This document shows, one piece after another, positions 1-9,098 of a stretch of 35,569 bases of DNA; position 1 is the first letter of the stretch; the number at the start of each line of letters is the position of its first letter. The notes beneath the pieces were generated by a model. It was given only the letters and a program-made list of their open reading frames with translations. It was not told where the DNA came from and did not search any database. This DNA is from Desulfobacteraceae bacterium 4572_89. GTDB lineage: Bacteria > Desulfobacterota > Desulfobacteria > Desulfobacterales > Desulfobacteraceae. The stretch lies in contig NBML01000001.1 in assembly GCA_002085465.1 (NCBI GenBank), positions 1 through 35,569 on the forward strand. The letters are read 5' to 3'. Made by a program: the position numbers and the translations under genes.

Positions 1-45
1 ACACCGTGCCTCGGTTCCATTTTGTTGAACACCCGTTTTAGATTA

Positions 46-240
46 TCAAGACTGCATATCTTGAGCCTGGTGTTTCTCTATGGAGCAGTACGAAACGGCT
101 CTGTCTTTTCTTTTATGGTATAAATATGTGAAAGGCACCTAAAAGCTCTTTAAGCGAGTATATGTCCACCTTTCCACTGGAGGCCAGATAGGAGGCGTAG
201 ATGTGCCTGTTATGGGGAGCTCCCCATAATCGCCAATGCC
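46..240 (-). pseudogene. Tyrosine recombinase (integrase) C-terminal remnant
   Basis: Read on the minus strand, about 235 down to 140 encodes a stretch containing RHIYASYLASSG, then VDIYSLKELLG. This matches the conserved C-terminal block of phage-type tyrosine recombinases (R-H-T-x-A-S-x-L ... T-x-K-E-L-L-G-H). The reading then needs a frame change: the next frame continues through TYLYHKRKDRAVS, resembling the family's RYSHL segment with the catalytic tyrosine, and stops at 46-48. The GH residues after LLG are missing. No upstream catalytic domain is recognisable, so this is a broken leftover. It lies on the 3' side of tRNA-Arg, the usual place for an integrase of a tRNA-targeting element. 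I see nothing else in 1-339. Confidence 0.6.
210..229. repeat. 20-bp perfect palindrome
   Basis: A perfect inverted repeat centred on GGGGAGCTCCCC with TTAT/ATAA flanks. It sits where the integrase remnant loses similarity to the family. It may be a recombination scar or chance; no function is assigned. Confidence 0.5.
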
Positions 241-339
241 ATGATGGTAATTTCACTCGAATTCTGTATAATCGGTTCTTACCTGTTAAATTTTTACTGC
301 ACTTAAAACACTTGGAAACCCCTATTTGACTCTTTTTGA

Positions 340-416
<77 letters not shown>

Positions 417-559
417 AACAAAAAGAATTTTTATCAAAAAAACTTTTAAATGTCCATAAAAAAATTGCCAGATGGTAATATTTTGTTAAATATATTGCTT
501 TTATAGAGATAAGGATAATGGTATACTAAATTTTTTATACCCAAGCTAAGGTTTATTGA

Positions 560-1531
560 ATGAAAAAAAAATCTGTTCAGAAAAATCCAAAGGTTCCCAA
601 GACTTCAAAAAGGCTGACCAAAAAAGATTTTCATGTTCCAACATCAAAGATAAAAACATCCAGTTCAAAGGCTCTTGTCAAATCAGATCCCATACAAAGC
701 TATTTAAATGAAATCAACCGGTACAAGCTGTTGAACCGGGATCAGGAGATTGAGCTGGGCAAAAGGATTCAGGAAGAGGGAGACCAGGAAGCCGCATATA
801 TAATGACCACCTCCAATCTCAGGCTTGTGGTGAAAATTGCCCTGGAATTCCAGCGGATCTGGATGCAGAACCTTCTGGATTTAATCCAGGAAGGCAATAT
901 CGGACTTGTCCAGGCGGTTAAAAAATTTAATCCCTATAAAAATGTTAAGTTTTCCTATTATGCTTCCTTCTGGATCAAGGCCTATATATTAAAATTTATC
1001 ATGGACAACTGGAGAATGGTAAAGATCGGTACCACCCAGGGACAGCGCAAGCTGTTTTTCAGACTGAAAAAGGAAAAGGCATTGCTGGTTGAGCAGGGAT
1101 TTGACCCCAAGCCCAAACTATTGTCCGAGCGGCTGGGGGTTTCTGAAAAAGAGGTGGTGGATATGGATCAGAGGCTTGCAAATTGGGATCTTTCCCTTGA
1201 TGAGCCCTTGAAAAATGATTCAAATACAGAAAGAATCGAATTTATCAATGTAGAATCTGACTCTTCCGAAGATAGAGTGGCTAAAAAAGAGATAGAAGAT
1301 ATTCTTCACACAAAGGTGAACGAGTTTAAAAAGACCATCAACCCAAGGGAACTGGATATATTTGAACGCAGAATCTTTTCAGACAATCCCCAGACCCTTC
1401 AGGAGATTGGAGAGGAGTATTCCATTTCCCGTGAACGGGTTCGCCAGATTGAAAATAATATTCTAAAAAAAATGAAAGCCTTTTTCAAAAAAGATATGCC
1501 TGATTTTGAAATGTATGATCACAACCAGTAG
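560..1531 (+). CDS. rpoH: RNA polymerase sigma factor, RpoH (sigma-32) type
   Basis: A 323-residue sigma-70-family protein. Region 1.2/2 runs from about residue 45 to 170, including SNLRLVVKIA, LIQEGNIGLVQAVKKF and the aromatic-rich FSYYASFWIKAYI that melts the -10 element. Immediately after is QRKLFFRL, which matches the RpoH box (QRKLFFNLR) that separates heat-shock sigma factors from RpoD. Region 4, with a helix-turn-helix (LQEIGEEYSISRERVRQIE), lies near 275-300. It should direct core polymerase to heat-shock-type promoters. About 40 lysine/serine-rich N-terminal residues exceed the E. coli RpoH length. The ATG follows a weak AAGG site. Family assignment is firm; the RpoH subtype rests on the box and the position. 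Confidence 0.85.
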   Translation: MKKKSVQKNPKVPKTSKRLTKKDFHVPTSKIKTSSSKALVKSDPIQSYLNEINRYKLLNRDQEIELGKRIQEEGDQEAAYIMTTSNLRLVVKIALEFQRIWMQNLLDLIQEGNIGLVQAVKKFNPYKNVKFSYYASFWIKAYILKFIMDNWRMVKIGTTQGQRKLFFRLKKEKALLVEQGFDPKPKLLSERLGVSEKEVVDMDQRLANWDLSLDEPLKNDSNTERIEFINVESDSSEDRVAKKEIEDILHTKVNEFKKTINPRELDIFERRIFSDNPQTLQEIGEEYSISRERVRQIENNILKKMKAFFKKDMPDFEMYDHNQ

Positions 1532-1571
1532 ACGCAAACCGGCTTGTTAGAGAATAAGGTTAATTAACTCC

Positions 1572-3350
1572 ATGAAAAAACAATGTATTTGTATTCTGCT
1601 CTTAATAATTTTGATTCTTTCTGGATGTGTCCAGGTTAAAAACATGGAAAGCCCCCAGGGATCGAAAGGCCCTGCACAGGATCATGATATTCCTGACGAT
1701 TCTCAACTGTCTGCTGCCTATTTTTACCTTGAATCCAGGACCCATTTTAAAAAAAATAAAATCCCCCAGGCAATTCTGTCCCTGGAAAAAGCCATTGAAA
1801 AAGATCCTGATTCTGCATTTTTAAAACGGGATTTGATCCAGTTATACCTGAAACAGAAAAATAAAGAAAAAGCACTGGTACTGGCTGAAAAACTGGTAGA
1901 ACAGTATCCAGAAGATGTTAACAATCTTTTACTCCTGGTTCGGTTTAAAAAAAAAGATGGGCAGGGAAAAAACCAGGAAAAAAAGTTATCCAGTCTCTTA
2001 AAAAAAATTCTAACCCTGGATCCCAAGAACAAAGAGACCTATCTTCGCCTTGGCAAAATTTACATGGACAATCAGAACCTGGACCAGGCCCTTGATCTTT
2101 TCACACAAATGGTTGAAGAATTTCCTGATTATTATGTGGCCCATTTTTATCTGGGAGAGGCCAATTTATTATTGAATAATCTTGATTCTGCAAGACAGGC
2201 GTTCTTGAAGACAATTGAACTGGAACCCGATCTTGTGGAGCCCAGATTCAGATTGATTGATATCCATAAAAAACTGGAAAAAAATACCAGCCAGGAAAAA
2301 ATTCTGGAATTCTACCAGGAAATCCTTGAGATTGAACCGGAAAATGACAGGGCAGTCCTTGAGATGGCCCTGCTTTATTATAAAAACAATCAAAAAGACA
2401 AGGCACAATATCTGTTTACAGAACTGGGCAGTGAGACCGAAGACAATTCCCGTCTTGCCATGGTAGCTGTGGATACCTTTATTACCAAAAAAAGATATGA
2501 AGATGCCGTAATTGTTTTTTCCCAGATGCTCAGGGCAGATCCTGACAATGCCAATCTGAATTTTTTCACGGGCATGGCCTACGAAGCTGTAAAAGATTTT
2601 AAAACAGCCATAAAACATTATCTCAAGGTAACCCCTGAAAACACCCAGTATAAAAAAACATTGCTGACCATAGCCTTTTTGTACCGTGATCTGGGCAAAA
2701 CTGACCAGGCAATCCAATTTCTTGAGCAACACCACGAAAAAGAACCAAAAGACATTGACATCATCTCATACCTTGCATCTTTTTATGAAGAAGCAACCCA
2801 ATATAATAAGGCCATGGATATCCTGGAAAAAGGCCTGGAAGATACCCCGGACAACACCAGCCTGCTTTTCAGGCTGGGAGCGATCCAGGACAAGGCAGAC
2901 CAGAAGGATAAATGTATCCAGACCATGAAAAAAATTATTCAAATAGATCCAGAAAATGCCAGTGCCCTGAACTACCTGGGCTATACCTATGCAGACATGG
3001 GCACCAACCTGGACCAGGCCCTGAATCTGATCTCCAGGGCCATGGAGCTGAAGCCCGAGGACGGCTATATCACCGATAGCATGGGGTGGGTCTATTACCA
3101 AAGAAAAGACTATGAAAAAGCTGTTCAATACCTTGAAAAAGCAGCCCGATTAAGCGACTTTGAAACTATAATCGCAAGCCATCTGGCAGATGCCTATGTA
3201 AAGGCCGGACAATTAACAAAGGCATTGGCCACCTATCAAAAAGCCCGGGAAAATGCAAAAAAAGATAAGCCAGGGCAGGAAGACTCAACTCTTATCCAGG
3301 AAATCATAAAAAAAATTAAAAATCTGGAAAAAAGAATAGATGAAGAATAA
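1572..3350 (+). CDS. TPR-repeat lipoprotein
   Basis: A 592-residue protein with a short basic N-terminus, hydrophobic core and lipobox LSGC (Cys19), so a predicted lipoprotein. From about residue 45 to 570 it is nearly all tetratricopeptide repeats; blocks of the type A-x-x-x-Y/L-x-x-A-L-E-x-D-P recur at roughly 34-residue spacing, for example LEKAIEKDP and FLKTIELEP. Such proteins act as scaffolds in envelope assembly; no enzymatic motif is visible. Its 3' end overlaps the next lipoprotein gene by 11 bp, so the two are probably translated together and may cooperate at the outer membrane. The partner cannot be named from sequence. Confidence 0.85.
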   Translation: MKKQCICILLLIILILSGCVQVKNMESPQGSKGPAQDHDIPDDSQLSAAYFYLESRTHFKKNKIPQAILSLEKAIEKDPDSAFLKRDLIQLYLKQKNKEKALVLAEKLVEQYPEDVNNLLLLVRFKKKDGQGKNQEKKLSSLLKKILTLDPKNKETYLRLGKIYMDNQNLDQALDLFTQMVEEFPDYYVAHFYLGEANLLLNNLDSARQAFLKTIELEPDLVEPRFRLIDIHKKLEKNTSQEKILEFYQEILEIEPENDRAVLEMALLYYKNNQKDKAQYLFTELGSETEDNSRLAMVAVDTFITKKRYEDAVIVFSQMLRADPDNANLNFFTGMAYEAVKDFKTAIKHYLKVTPENTQYKKTLLTIAFLYRDLGKTDQAIQFLEQHHEKEPKDIDIISYLASFYEEATQYNKAMDILEKGLEDTPDNTSLLFRLGAIQDKADQKDKCIQTMKKIIQIDPENASALNYLGYTYADMGTNLDQALNLISRAMELKPEDGYITDSMGWVYYQRKDYEKAVQYLEKAARLSDFETIIASHLADAYVKAGQLTKALATYQKARENAKKDKPGQEDSTLIQEIIKKIKNLEKRIDEE

Positions 3351-4113
3351 AATCCCGTGGATCAGTTTTCTTCCCCTTGTTTTAATCCTGTTCCAGTTTT
3401 TTACCGGATGTGCCATCCTGGGACCCATAACAGATCCTGCCATGAATGAAAAAGCAAGGCATTTGACCGCCTATGTCAAATCCCAGAACCAAGATATAAA
3501 ATCCAGCAAAGGCACAGGCTGGATAGAACTGGACACAAAGACTCAAAAAGAAAAGTTAAAAATTGCCTGGGCAGCATCAGGTCCCAACAAGCTCAGGATT
3601 ACCTTTCTGGTATCTGGGCACCCCGTTGAAACAATTGTGGCCACGGGTAAAAAGGTGACATTTATCTCCCATGCCGGCAGGCACAAACCCCATACCATTG
3701 CATCCAATAATCCAGACCTGAAAAAATTCATCCATGTTCCGGTAAAATTGTCAGAGATGATTGCCATTCTATTGGGACATATCCCTTTACAGGAATTTGA
3801 TCATGCAATGTTTGAATCCATGGAAACCCAGCCTTCCACAATTGTTCTGAAAAAAAACTGGAAATCCTCTGTCCAGAAAATACATATGAATAAAAATGGA
3901 CAGATTCAAAGAATTTTGAGCCTTGATTCAAAGGGAGCCCCTGCCTACGATATAACCTATCTTGATTATAGATTTCTGGGGTTGAATAATATTCCCGTTG
4001 CTCTGAAGATCCAGGACTCCCTTGGAAGGAAAATCCATATAACCCTTACCCGGTTTATTCCCAATCCCCCCTTAAAAGAATCCATATTCAAGTTGACAGA
4101 ATCAGGATCATGA
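3340..4113 (+). CDS. Outer-membrane lipoprotein, DUF4292/LolB-like
   Basis: A 257-residue protein with a signal peptide ending in lipobox FTGC (Cys24). The body is a beta-rich region of alternating hydrophobic strands, with GTGWIELDTK near 60, KLRITFLVSGHPVETIVATG near 90 and SLDSKGAPAYDITYLDY near 200. This resembles the LolA/LolB half-barrel fold and the DUF4292 family, proteins thought to carry lipids or lipoproteins. The start overlaps the end of the TPR lipoprotein gene, a pairing that suggests a shared envelope role. Assignment to DUF4292 rather than true LolB is by general resemblance and should be treated as family-level only. Confidence 0.6.
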   Translation: MKNKIPWISFLPLVLILFQFFTGCAILGPITDPAMNEKARHLTAYVKSQNQDIKSSKGTGWIELDTKTQKEKLKIAWAASGPNKLRITFLVSGHPVETIVATGKKVTFISHAGRHKPHTIASNNPDLKKFIHVPVKLSEMIAILLGHIPLQEFDHAMFESMETQPSTIVLKKNWKSSVQKIHMNKNGQIQRILSLDSKGAPAYDITYLDYRFLGLNNIPVALKIQDSLGRKIHITLTRFIPNPPLKESIFKLTESGS

Positions 4114-4168
4114 TAATTATCTATAAGGATTTAACCCTTAAGATTTCTCAAAGGAGATAATTAATATT

Positions 4169-5047
4169 ATGATTCATGAAAATGTAGATAAAGCAAAACA
4201 GGGTACAGCCTGCCCTTCCCAGGCAGGGCAGGCCCAGGACATGGCCCGGAAACAACAGGAACAGCAGGCAATGATCAAGGATTCCCTGGCAAAGATCAAA
4301 CATAAAATATTTATTTTAAGCGGAAAAGGCGGTGTGGGGAAAAGCAGCATTTCTGCAAACCTGGCAGCCAGTCTTTCAAAAAAAGGCTATAAAACAGGAC
4401 TAATGGATGTGGATGTCCACGGCCCTTCCATTGCCCAGATGCTGGGATTGACTGAAATGCTGGATATCAGCCCGGACCAGCAGATGCTCATGCCCAAACA
4501 GGTCAATGAAAACCTTAAGGTGGTATCTGTCCAGGCATTGATGCAGGATAAAGATCAGGCCATCATCTGGCGGGGACCTGCCAAAACCGGCATGATCCAG
4601 CAATTTGTCAGTAACGTGGACTGGGGCGAGCTTGATTTTTTGATTATTGATGCCCCCCCGGGTACAGGGGATGAACCCCTGACCGTTGTCCAGAACATCC
4701 CGGAAGCTCTGGGTGTGATTGTAACCACCCCCCAGGAAGTTGCTTTGGCAGATATCAGAAAATCCATATCCTTTTGCAAAACTGTAAAATTAAAGACTCT
4801 TGGTATTGTTGAAAACATGGCTGGATTTAAATGCCCCCACTGCAATGAACCCATTGATCTTTTCAGCAGCGGAGGCGGTGAAAAAACTGCCAAGGCCCAG
4901 GGCCTTACTTTTCTGGGATCTATTCCCTTTGATACCCAGGTTGTTGTCTCCGGCGACAAAGGGATTCCAATGATGTTTGAAGATAAGGAAACAGGATTCA
5001 CAAAGGCATTTGCAAAAATTGTAAACAATATTCTCAAGCAATTGTAA
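4169..5047 (+). CDS. mrp: Mrp/NBP35-family Fe-S cluster carrier ATPase
   Basis: A 292-residue cytoplasmic P-loop ATPase. A deviant Walker A (SGKGGVGKSS) is near residue 52, LMDVDVHGPSIAQMLGL near 77, IIDAPPGTGDEP near 160 and the CxxC pair CPHC near 223. In ApbC/Nbp35 the CPHC cysteines hold a bridging [4Fe-4S] cluster at the dimer interface, which is passed to apo-proteins. The first 45 residues form a polar, glutamine-rich leader with one Cys (Cys15). The start follows a strong AAAGGAG site. The next gene begins 24 bp later on the same strand. Multiple Mrp paralogues are usual in Desulfobacterota, so the client protein is unknown. Confidence 0.92.
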   Translation: MIHENVDKAKQGTACPSQAGQAQDMARKQQEQQAMIKDSLAKIKHKIFILSGKGGVGKSSISANLAASLSKKGYKTGLMDVDVHGPSIAQMLGLTEMLDISPDQQMLMPKQVNENLKVVSVQALMQDKDQAIIWRGPAKTGMIQQFVSNVDWGELDFLIIDAPPGTGDEPLTVVQNIPEALGVIVTTPQEVALADIRKSISFCKTVKLKTLGIVENMAGFKCPHCNEPIDLFSSGGGEKTAKAQGLTFLGSIPFDTQVVVSGDKGIPMMFEDKETGFTKAFAKIVNNILKQL

Positions 5048-5071
5048 CCGATCTTTTATGTACCCAGCATT

Positions 5072-5961
5072 TTGACTGATACCTTTAAAAAAGCCAGGGA
5101 ACTCAAAGATTTTTTAAACCTTCGGGAAAAAGAAAATCTCAGTACCCTGGCCTGTTTTTCCCATACAGCCCTGAGGCGCAGGCAGGAAGAACATCGTGAA
5201 AATGAATACAGACAAGCATTCAGCTCCGATGCAGACCGCATTCTTTATTCCCTTGCCTTTACCCGGTACATAGATAAAACCCAGGTTTTTTCCCTGATTA
5301 AAAACGATCATCTTACCCATAGAGTTCTCCATGTTCAGCTGGTATCCCGTGTAGCCAGAACCATTGGCAGATACCTGAAATTAAACCAGGACCTCATTGA
5401 AGCGGCAAGCCTTGGCCATGATATAGGCCATGCCCCCTTTGGACATGACGGAGAGCGGTTTTTATCAAAACTCACCAAGGCATCCGGGGCTGGATCTTTC
5501 CTCCATAACCTTCAAAGCATCCAATGCCTGGAAAAAATAGAAAAAAGCGGAAAAGGATGGAATTTAAGCCTCCAGACCCTGGATGCCATTCTCTGCCACA
5601 ATGGTGAGGTTCACTCAAAAAAATTGGTCCCCAGGAAAAATCGTACCTTCAAAGATTTTGATACCATGATCCAGGACATTAAGGACCAGGTTGTCTGGGA
5701 TGCAATTCCCATGACCATGGACATTTGTCATCCATTGAGGATATATTTAAATTTTTGTTTGAAAAATATCTGTCTGACCTTGAAAAAGACAGACATAACT
5801 CCGTGATTTTCAAAGAATTTTTAAATGGCATGGCCCATGAATACACAGGCACACACACACACCCGGAGATTGTCAGGGATTTTATTTCAGGCATGACAGA
5901 TTCCTATTTTATCCGCCAGGCACCAGATCATTTAAAACCTGAATATATTGACCATGTTTGA
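5072..5961 (+). pseudogene. dGTPase-type HD phosphohydrolase, broken by internal deletion and frameshift
   Basis: The first piece (TTG at 5072, frame ending 5806) matches deoxyguanosinetriphosphate triphosphohydrolase-like proteins: DADRILYSLAFTRYIDKTQVF, then the metal-binding histidine in THRVLH and the HD pair in LGHDIGHAPFGHDGE. At about 5710-5730 similarity jumps frame: VWDAIPMTM is followed in another frame by SSIEDIFKFLFEKYLSDLE and the normal C-terminus, ending at 5961. Family members carry roughly 90 more residues at this point, including the LEGCVVRxADTIAYIGRDIEDA block with the last metal-binding Asp. The gene has therefore lost about 270 bp and changed frame. Its 3' end overlaps the UPF0280 start. 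The size of the loss is from memory of the family. Confidence 0.75.
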
Positions 5962-6685
5962 GAACCGGACCACTTACCGCAGCCAGCACCAGAAAAAAGG
6001 ACTGGTCTCCTTTGAGATAACTATAAAAGAGACAAACCTGAATATCCAGGCCCGGAAAGATCTGTCAAAAAAGGCCATCCAGGAAGCCCTTAAATACAGA
6101 AATTTCATTGAGAACCATATCAATAAATTTCCAGCCTTTGCCACATCCCTTTCTCCCCTTTCCCAGGTTTACCTGGCACCGGCCATTATCACAGATATGA
6201 TTGATGCCGGAAAAAGAGCCAATGTAGGCCCCATGGCTGCCGTGGCAGGGGCAATGGCCCAGTATGTGGGTGAAGGTCTTCTAACCCTGTCCAAAGAGGT
6301 GGTAGTGGAAAACGGGGGAGACATTTTTATCAAATCAGATTCAGAAACCTTATTCAGTATTTATGCGGGAACCTCCCCCTTGAGCATGACCACGGGCATT
6401 TTGGTTGAAAAACGGGAAACCGGCTTTGGCATGTGCACCTCATCGGGCAGCCTGGGCCACTCAAAAAGCTTTGGCAGGGCTGATGCTGCAAGCGTGGTTG
6501 CTGACTCCTGTGCCCTTGCAGATGCTGCTGCCACAGCCCTTTGCAACATGGTGCAGAAATCCTCGGACATTGAAAAAGCCATCCATGCAGGAAAACAGAT
6601 CCAGGGTATCCAGGGCATTGTCATTATCAAGGGAAAACATATCGGACTCTGGGGAGATCTGAAACTGGTCAGACTCTCCCCCTGA
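5954..6685 (+). CDS. UPF0280 family (ApbE-like) protein
   Basis: About 243 residues. Typical UPF0280 landmarks are YLAPAIITDMIDAGKRANVGPMAAVAGAMAQ near 80, VVENGGDIFI near 122, and a Gly/Ser-rich block CTSSGSLGHSKSFGRADAA near 160, ending in IVIIKGKHIGLWGDLKL. The family is related to the ApbE FAD-transferase fold, but its reaction is unknown to me. ATG at 5954 is preferred: it overlaps the terminal TGA of the upstream gene remnant. An in-frame ATG two codons earlier (5948) is possible. It ends 12 bp from the convergent hutH. Confidence 0.8.
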   Translation: MFENRTTYRSQHQKKGLVSFEITIKETNLNIQARKDLSKKAIQEALKYRNFIENHINKFPAFATSLSPLSQVYLAPAIITDMIDAGKRANVGPMAAVAGAMAQYVGEGLLTLSKEVVVENGGDIFIKSDSETLFSIYAGTSPLSMTTGILVEKRETGFGMCTSSGSLGHSKSFGRADAASVVADSCALADAAATALCNMVQKSSDIEKAIHAGKQIQGIQGIVIIKGKHIGLWGDLKLVRLSP

Positions 6686-6697
6686 ATGACCGTTTAA

Positions 6698-8230
6698 TTA
6701 ATATAAGTCCCCTACCTTGCCCTCCACTGCCCTGGCAATGCTGCCGTCCCGGAGCAATGCCTTGACCCTGGCAATATCATTTGATAAAAGCCTATCTTCC
6801 GTCATATAATCTACCTTGCTTCTTATGACCTCATAGGCGGCCATGGTCCCCTCCCCGGCCTTGAGGTTGGTGAAAAGATCAATGGCCTGGGCTCCGCAGA
6901 GCAGTTCAATGGCAATGACCTGTTCGGTATTTTCCACAATATCCCGGCATTTTCTGGCAGCAAAGGCTCCCATGGAAACATGATCTTCCTTATTGGCTGA
7001 TGTGGGAATTGAATCCACAGATGCTGGATGGGCAAGAACCTTGTTCTCAGAAACCAGGGATGCAGCAGCATACTGGGCTATCATAAAACCTGAATTAAGC
7101 CCCCCGTCTTCCACCAGGAATGCGGGCAGCCCTGACAGCTGCGGATTTACAAGTCTTTCAATACGACGTTCAGAAATATTGGCCAGCTCTGAAATGGCAA
7201 TACCGAGAAAATCACATGCCAATGCCAGGGGCTGCCCATGAAAATTGCCGCCGGAGAGAAACTCTTCAGATTCCGGGAAAATCAAAGGATTTTCCGTGGA
7301 AGAATTCATTTCAACCCCTATTACGGTCTCTACATAATGAAAGGCATCCCAGGATGCGCCGTGCACCTGGGGAGAACACCTGAGGGTATAGGCATCCTGA
7401 ACCCTGGAGCAGTCGTGGTGGGAGGAGATAATTTCAGAATTTTCCGTTATATTGAGCATGTTTTTGGCTGCCTTGATCTGGCCCATGTGGGGCCGGGCAT
7501 TATGAATCCTGGGATCAAAGGCCGCCCTGGTACCCATGAGGGTCTCAAGAGTCATGCTGGCGGCTATATCCGCATGTTTGCAAAGATTTAAGGCATCATG
7601 GAGGGCCAGGCAGCCCAGGGCAATCATTAACTGAGTCCCATTGATCAGTGCAAGGCCTTCCCCGGCTGACAGCTCCAGGGGAGGTATGGATTTTTTTTCC
7701 AGGGCTTTTGCCCCTGACATTCTCTGTCCGTCAACAAAGGCTTCCCCTTCACCGATTAGCACCAGGGCCAGATGGGCCATGGGCACCAGGTCACCGCTTG
7801 CTCCCACAGATCCCTTTGCCGGAACCACAGGTATAATACCTGTGTTTAAAAGCTGGGCCAGTTTTTCAATGGTTTCAAGGCAAAGCCCTGAATTACCCCG
7901 GCAAAAATCATTGATGCGAAGGGCCATCATGGCCTTGACTACATCATCGGCCAGGTGCTCCCCCATTCCTGCTGCATGGCTTAAAAGAATTTTTTTCTGA
8001 AGTTTTCTGGTATCATCAAAGGAGATAGTCACATCGGAAAGTGCTCCGAATCCAGTGGTTACACCGTATATTCTTTTTCCTTGCTTTACCCATTTGTCAA
8101 CCAGTTTTCTTGCTTTATGTATGCGGGATTTTGATTCATTGGAAATAGCAACTCTGGCGCCATGCCTTGCAATGTTTACAAGGTCTTCCAATTGAAATTC
8201 ATCACCGTTTAAAACTATCTGATCTGTCAT
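6698..8230 (-). CDS. hutH: Histidine ammonia-lyase
   Basis: A 510-residue cytoplasmic lyase that removes ammonia from L-histidine to give urocanate. The MIO cofactor triad Ala144-Ser145-Gly146 is in KGSVGASGDLVPM. The catalytic tyrosine lies in YGVTTGFGAL. The family block GFMIAQYAAASLVSENK is followed by SVDSIPTSANKEDHVSMG, which marks HutH rather than plant PAL. The start follows AAAAGGGGAG. It lies directly downstream of hutC, probably in one transcript, and is divergent from hutI. The length is normal and nothing is missing, which makes it a useful in-window reference for the broken MIO gene near 35 kb. Confidence 0.96.
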   Translation of the reverse strand: MTDQIVLNGDEFQLEDLVNIARHGARVAISNESKSRIHKARKLVDKWVKQGKRIYGVTTGFGALSDVTISFDDTRKLQKKILLSHAAGMGEHLADDVVKAMMALRINDFCRGNSGLCLETIEKLAQLLNTGIIPVVPAKGSVGASGDLVPMAHLALVLIGEGEAFVDGQRMSGAKALEKKSIPPLELSAGEGLALINGTQLMIALGCLALHDALNLCKHADIAASMTLETLMGTRAAFDPRIHNARPHMGQIKAAKNMLNITENSEIISSHHDCSRVQDAYTLRCSPQVHGASWDAFHYVETVIGVEMNSSTENPLIFPESEEFLSGGNFHGQPLALACDFLGIAISELANISERRIERLVNPQLSGLPAFLVEDGGLNSGFMIAQYAAASLVSENKVLAHPASVDSIPTSANKEDHVSMGAFAARKCRDIVENTEQVIAIELLCGAQAIDLFTNLKAGEGTMAAYEVIRSKVDYMTEDRLLSNDIARVKALLRDGSIARAVEGKVGDLY

Positions 8231-8232
8231 TT

Positions 8233-8262
8233 GTACTCCCCTTTTGGGTGTAATCCCCTTTT
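8233..8262 (-). repeat. Duplicated Shine-Dalgarno-like repeat before hutH
   Basis: On the minus strand, AAAAGGGGATTAC and AAAAGGGGAGTAC occur 17 bp apart with one mismatch. The copy next to hutH supplies its ribosome-binding site. The other lies just upstream in the hutC-hutH gap. Confidence 0.5.
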
Positions 8263-8267
8263 TGATA

Positions 8268-8284
8268 AGACTTTGTCAAAGTCT
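8268..8284. repeat. Palindrome at the hutC/hutH junction
   Basis: The perfect inverted repeat AGACTTTG-T-CAAAGTCT overlaps the hutC stop codon. It lacks the T-run of an intrinsic terminator on the minus strand. It could be a weak hairpin between the two genes or a protein site; it does not resemble the upstream hut operator. Confidence 0.45.
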
Positions 8285-9002
8285 ATTCCCTGTTAAATTT
8301 TCCCTTTAGTTTATATCGTGAGCCCGGAGAAATAATCCTGCTGTATGTGGCAACTTTGTCAAATGACCAGGTGCGCCGCGTAAGAGAAATGCAGGGTTCT
8401 TCCGGTAAAATTCCCAGGTGCCGTTGAATAATCTTATTTACCTTTATGGCCTCAATGATATGTTCGGCCTCCTGAATGGGTGCCACTTCAAGAAGATAAT
8501 CACTGGGTGTGATGATCATGAAATCCTGTTCCAGATATAACGGAGCCACGGTGGGATTAATATATCGCTCTGAATACTGGACGCCTATTCCCCGATCCCT
8601 GTGCAGAATAATGGAGTGAAAAACAGAATCTCCTTCAGCAAGATCCATTTTTCCGGCAATGTCAACTGATACTCTCTCTTCCCTGAGCAAGAGGACCTCG
8701 CAGGAATGCTGACCGTTCCAGTTTTTAATCTCCCTGGCAATGCTCTTTATCTCAAGCAGGGATGCTTCGGGCTTTGGTTTTGCCACAAAAGTGCCAACTC
8801 CCTGCACCCTTATAATCCTGCTTTCTTCGGCCAGTTCTTTCAAGGCCCGATTGGCAGTCATTCTGGAAGCATTAAATATCCTGGCAAGCTGGGTTTCCGA
8901 AGGGATCTTATCACCGGGTTTTAATTTCCCTGACTCAATTTCCCTGACAACGCTTGTTTTTATTTTTTCATATAATGCAAAGGGCTGATCTGAATTTTCC
9001 AC
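8283..9002 (-). CDS. hutC: HutC-type GntR-family regulator of histidine utilisation
   Basis: A 239-residue regulator. A winged helix-turn-helix (GDKIPSETQLARIFNASRMTANRALKELA) occupies about residues 30-60, followed by a UTRA ligand domain (about 85-235) with SERYINPTVAPLYLEQDF and EPCISLTRRTWS, both typical of HutC. In known systems urocanate binds the UTRA domain and relieves repression. The start is GTG with an AGGA site 6 bp upstream. It is followed by hutH and divergent from hutI, with a palindromic operator in the shared upstream region, which implies autoregulation. Confidence 0.92.
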   Translation of the reverse strand: MENSDQPFALYEKIKTSVVREIESGKLKPGDKIPSETQLARIFNASRMTANRALKELAEESRIIRVQGVGTFVAKPKPEASLLEIKSIAREIKNWNGQHSCEVLLLREERVSVDIAGKMDLAEGDSVFHSIILHRDRGIGVQYSERYINPTVAPLYLEQDFMIITPSDYLLEVAPIQEAEHIIEAIKVNKIIQRHLGILPEEPCISLTRRTWSFDKVATYSRIISPGSRYKLKGKFNRE

Positions 9003-9011
9003 TGTTTATCC

Positions 9012-9039
9012 TGTTTTGTTTATCTTGTTTTGTTTATCT
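9012..9039. repeat. 14-bp tandem repeat upstream of hutC
   Basis: TGTTTTGTTTATCT occurs twice head-to-tail, with a partial third copy. It lies in the hutC 5' leader, just ahead of the GTG start. It may be slippage or a leader element. Confidence 0.6.
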
Positions 9040-9098
9040 TGTTTAAATGTCTGGTTAAATCAATTTAAATGGATTTTTAAAACCTTGACTTCACTTCT

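Noticed and set aside
522..527. TATACT as an rpoH promoter -10 box
   Set aside because: No -35 element at suitable spacing; AT-rich background makes the hexamer uninformative.
2169..2735. Long antisense open frame inside the TPR gene
   Set aside because: Low-complexity reverse reading of repeats, no ribosome site, opposite strand of a strong gene.
5725..5961. A separate 78-residue gene
   Set aside because: It is the frameshifted C-terminus of the dGTPase-like gene and has no ribosome site of its own.
9012..9039. CRISPR-like repeats
   Set aside because: Only two contiguous 14-bp copies with no spacers; a simple tandem duplication. No CRISPR array was seen in the window.
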